Assembly (NCBI GenBank): GCA_016929515.1
Contig: JAFGIR010000250.1
Location: forward strand, 1-33,489
Length of the DNA stretch: 33,489 bases
Direction: 5' to 3'
Source: Pirellulales bacterium
GTDB lineage: Bacteria; Planctomycetota; Planctomycetia; Pirellulales; Thermoguttaceae
Position 1 is the stretch's first letter, and the number at the start of each line of letters is the position of its first letter. The position numbers and the translations under genes are program-made. The notes under the pieces were generated by a model. The model saw only the letters and a program-made list of their open reading frames with translations, was not told where the DNA came from and ran no database searches. This document shows positions 32,586 to 33,489 of the stretch, piece after piece.

Positions 32586-33389
32586 ATGGTCAATAAGCTC
32601 CGCTGCCAGGCAACCGTTCGTCTGCTTGCCTGGGTCCGAGTTGCCGACAGGACCGCAATAGTGGTACTTCTCCTCTTGAGTTGCGCCGGCCGCCTGGCGG
32701 CCGCGCAGGATGAGGTCCACTATCTGCATCAGGGTGTGATGCCGCCGGGAGCGATTGGCAATACGCAACTCCAGCGGGGCGGACCATTGCCGGGTTATTT
32801 CCAGCCAGTCGAGATCAAGGCTCCGCGCGGCGTGGCCGTCTCGCTGGCTGTCGGAAACACGTTCGATCAGCCCGCCAGCGCGCCGCTGCGGGTCGGAATG
32901 CTCATCGGCCAGGTGTATCGCGTCCGCGTGACGCAAATTCCCTTGGCCGAAGGTCGCGAGATCTTTCCGACCATCGAAATCATCGACCGTCTCTACACGC
33001 CCCAGGGCCAAGCGAAACGGTTCGCCATCCCGATCGAGCTGACCGAAGAAGATCTCCGCCTGGCCGCCCAGGGCAAGTTTGTCACCCGAGTCATCTACGT
33101 CGAAAACCCGTTTCGGGCACTGCCCGCCACCGAGAGTCCGTCGGGCCACAACTGGTTCGACGTCGGACCGGGCCGCGATCCGTTGGCGGCGGCCGATGCG
33201 TTGGGGCGCCCCGTGGCCATTCTCCGCCTGGGAGGCCGACTGCCCAGCGCCGACGGCGCGCCGGACGCCGATTTCTTCTTCGGCTCTCCGCCGGTCGTGC
33301 AACTGCCGGAGAGAACCAAGCGGCCGGTTCCCCCGGCGCGATCGAAATCGAAACCCACGTCGGCGAGCAAGCCGCGGGAGTCCTCATGA
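32586..33389 (+). CDS. Exported protein, paralogue of the preceding lipoprotein
   Basis: A 267-residue protein from ATG 32586 (a GTG two codons earlier is possible; neither has a good ribosome-binding site). A signal peptide of about 40 residues ends near LAAAQDE. The core shares with the preceding protein VYRVRVTQIPLAEGREIFPT and ELTEEDLRLAAQGKFVTRVI followed by YVENP, in the same order and spacing. It lacks the Cys-rich tail and ends in a Lys/Pro/Ser-rich stretch. A tandem duplication is the simplest reading. Its stop overlaps the next ATG (ATGA), so at least the last two genes of this run are translationally coupled. Function unknown. Confidence 0.75.
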   Translation: MVNKLRCQATVRLLAWVRVADRTAIVVLLLLSCAGRLAAAQDEVHYLHQGVMPPGAIGNTQLQRGGPLPGYFQPVEIKAPRGVAVSLAVGNTFDQPASAPLRVGMLIGQVYRVRVTQIPLAEGREIFPTIEIIDRLYTPQGQAKRFAIPIELTEEDLRLAAQGKFVTRVIYVENPFRALPATESPSGHNWFDVGPGRDPLAAADALGRPVAILRLGGRLPSADGAPDADFFFGSPPVVQLPERTKRPVPPARSKSKPTSASKPRESS

Positions 33390-33489
33390 CGGCCGATCAT
33401 TTGCCCGCCGCACACGATGAGTCGATGCCTCGCTACTGGCGATTCGCGCTGGTCGCCTTGTGCACGTTGATCCTTTGCTCGTGCCGAGC
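33386..33489 (+). CDS. Lipoprotein, N-terminal part only
   Basis: ATG 33386 overlaps the preceding stop and opens a frame that runs off the window; 34 residues are visible. A basic stretch and hydrophobic segment lead to LILCSC, a probable lipobox with Cys33 as the lipidated residue. GGGAG before the ATG serves as ribosome-binding site. The rest lies outside the window, so the family cannot be told; a third member of the tandem set or a partner is likely. Confidence 0.6.
   Translation, partial: MTADHLPAAHDESMPRYWRFALVALCTLILCSCR

Overview
The window looks like chromosomal DNA of a high-GC planctomycete, probably Pirellulales-like. This is inferred from the mix of families, not from a marker gene. 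Indicators are the ResB/CcsA cytochrome c maturation pair with very long soluble domains, a helix-turn-helix protein with an acidic low-complexity middle and a C-terminal membrane segment, a DUF1570-type secreted metalloprotease, multi-membrane-span proteins ending in a prepilin-like segment, and many small lipoproteins. No rRNA, tRNA, CRISPR array, transposase or prophage gene was found.

Layout. 1-4275 (minus): cytochrome c maturation genes, a ResB-like protein followed by a ResC/CcsA-like protein cut by the window start. 4510-6916 (minus): a probable operon of a small anchored protein, a membrane-anchored HTH protein and an OmpA-type lipoprotein, behind a good sigma70-like promoter. 7402-8545 (plus): queC and queD of queuosine precursor synthesis, preceded by a strong stem-loop. 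9181-13762 (plus): three overlapping genes for a MotA/TolQ/ExbB-like channel and two ExbD-like single-pass proteins. 13846-18842: a lipoprotein alpha/beta hydrolase, a four-span membrane protein, a Nudix hydrolase and an ArnT-like glycosyltransferase.

19408-26455 is a surface polysaccharide region: a zinc-ribbon protein, a CpsB/YwqE-type phosphatase translationally coupled to a metalloprotease, a small secreted regulatory-domain protein, a large FlaA1/CapD-type nucleotide-sugar dehydratase, and on the other strand a two-gene unit of a GT29 (sialyltransferase-like) enzyme and a KpsS/KpsC-like enzyme. Both of these families classically use CMP-activated ulosonic acids, which suggests a surface glycan containing sialic acid, Kdo or a related sugar.

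26777-33489: an eight-span membrane protein, D-aminoacyl-tRNA deacylase, a histidine phosphatase, an unknown secreted protein, and a run of exported proteins of which two are tandem paralogues, with a third lipoprotein starting at the window edge.

The most interesting items are the three-gene proton-channel operon, whose middle protein carries two copies of a similar domain separated by a Gly/Ser-rich spacer of about 200 residues; the GT29 plus KpsS-like pair; and two compact inverted-repeat structures (7263-7297 and 22389-22478) that could be structured RNAs. All functional statements rest on reading motifs by eye; no database search was run.
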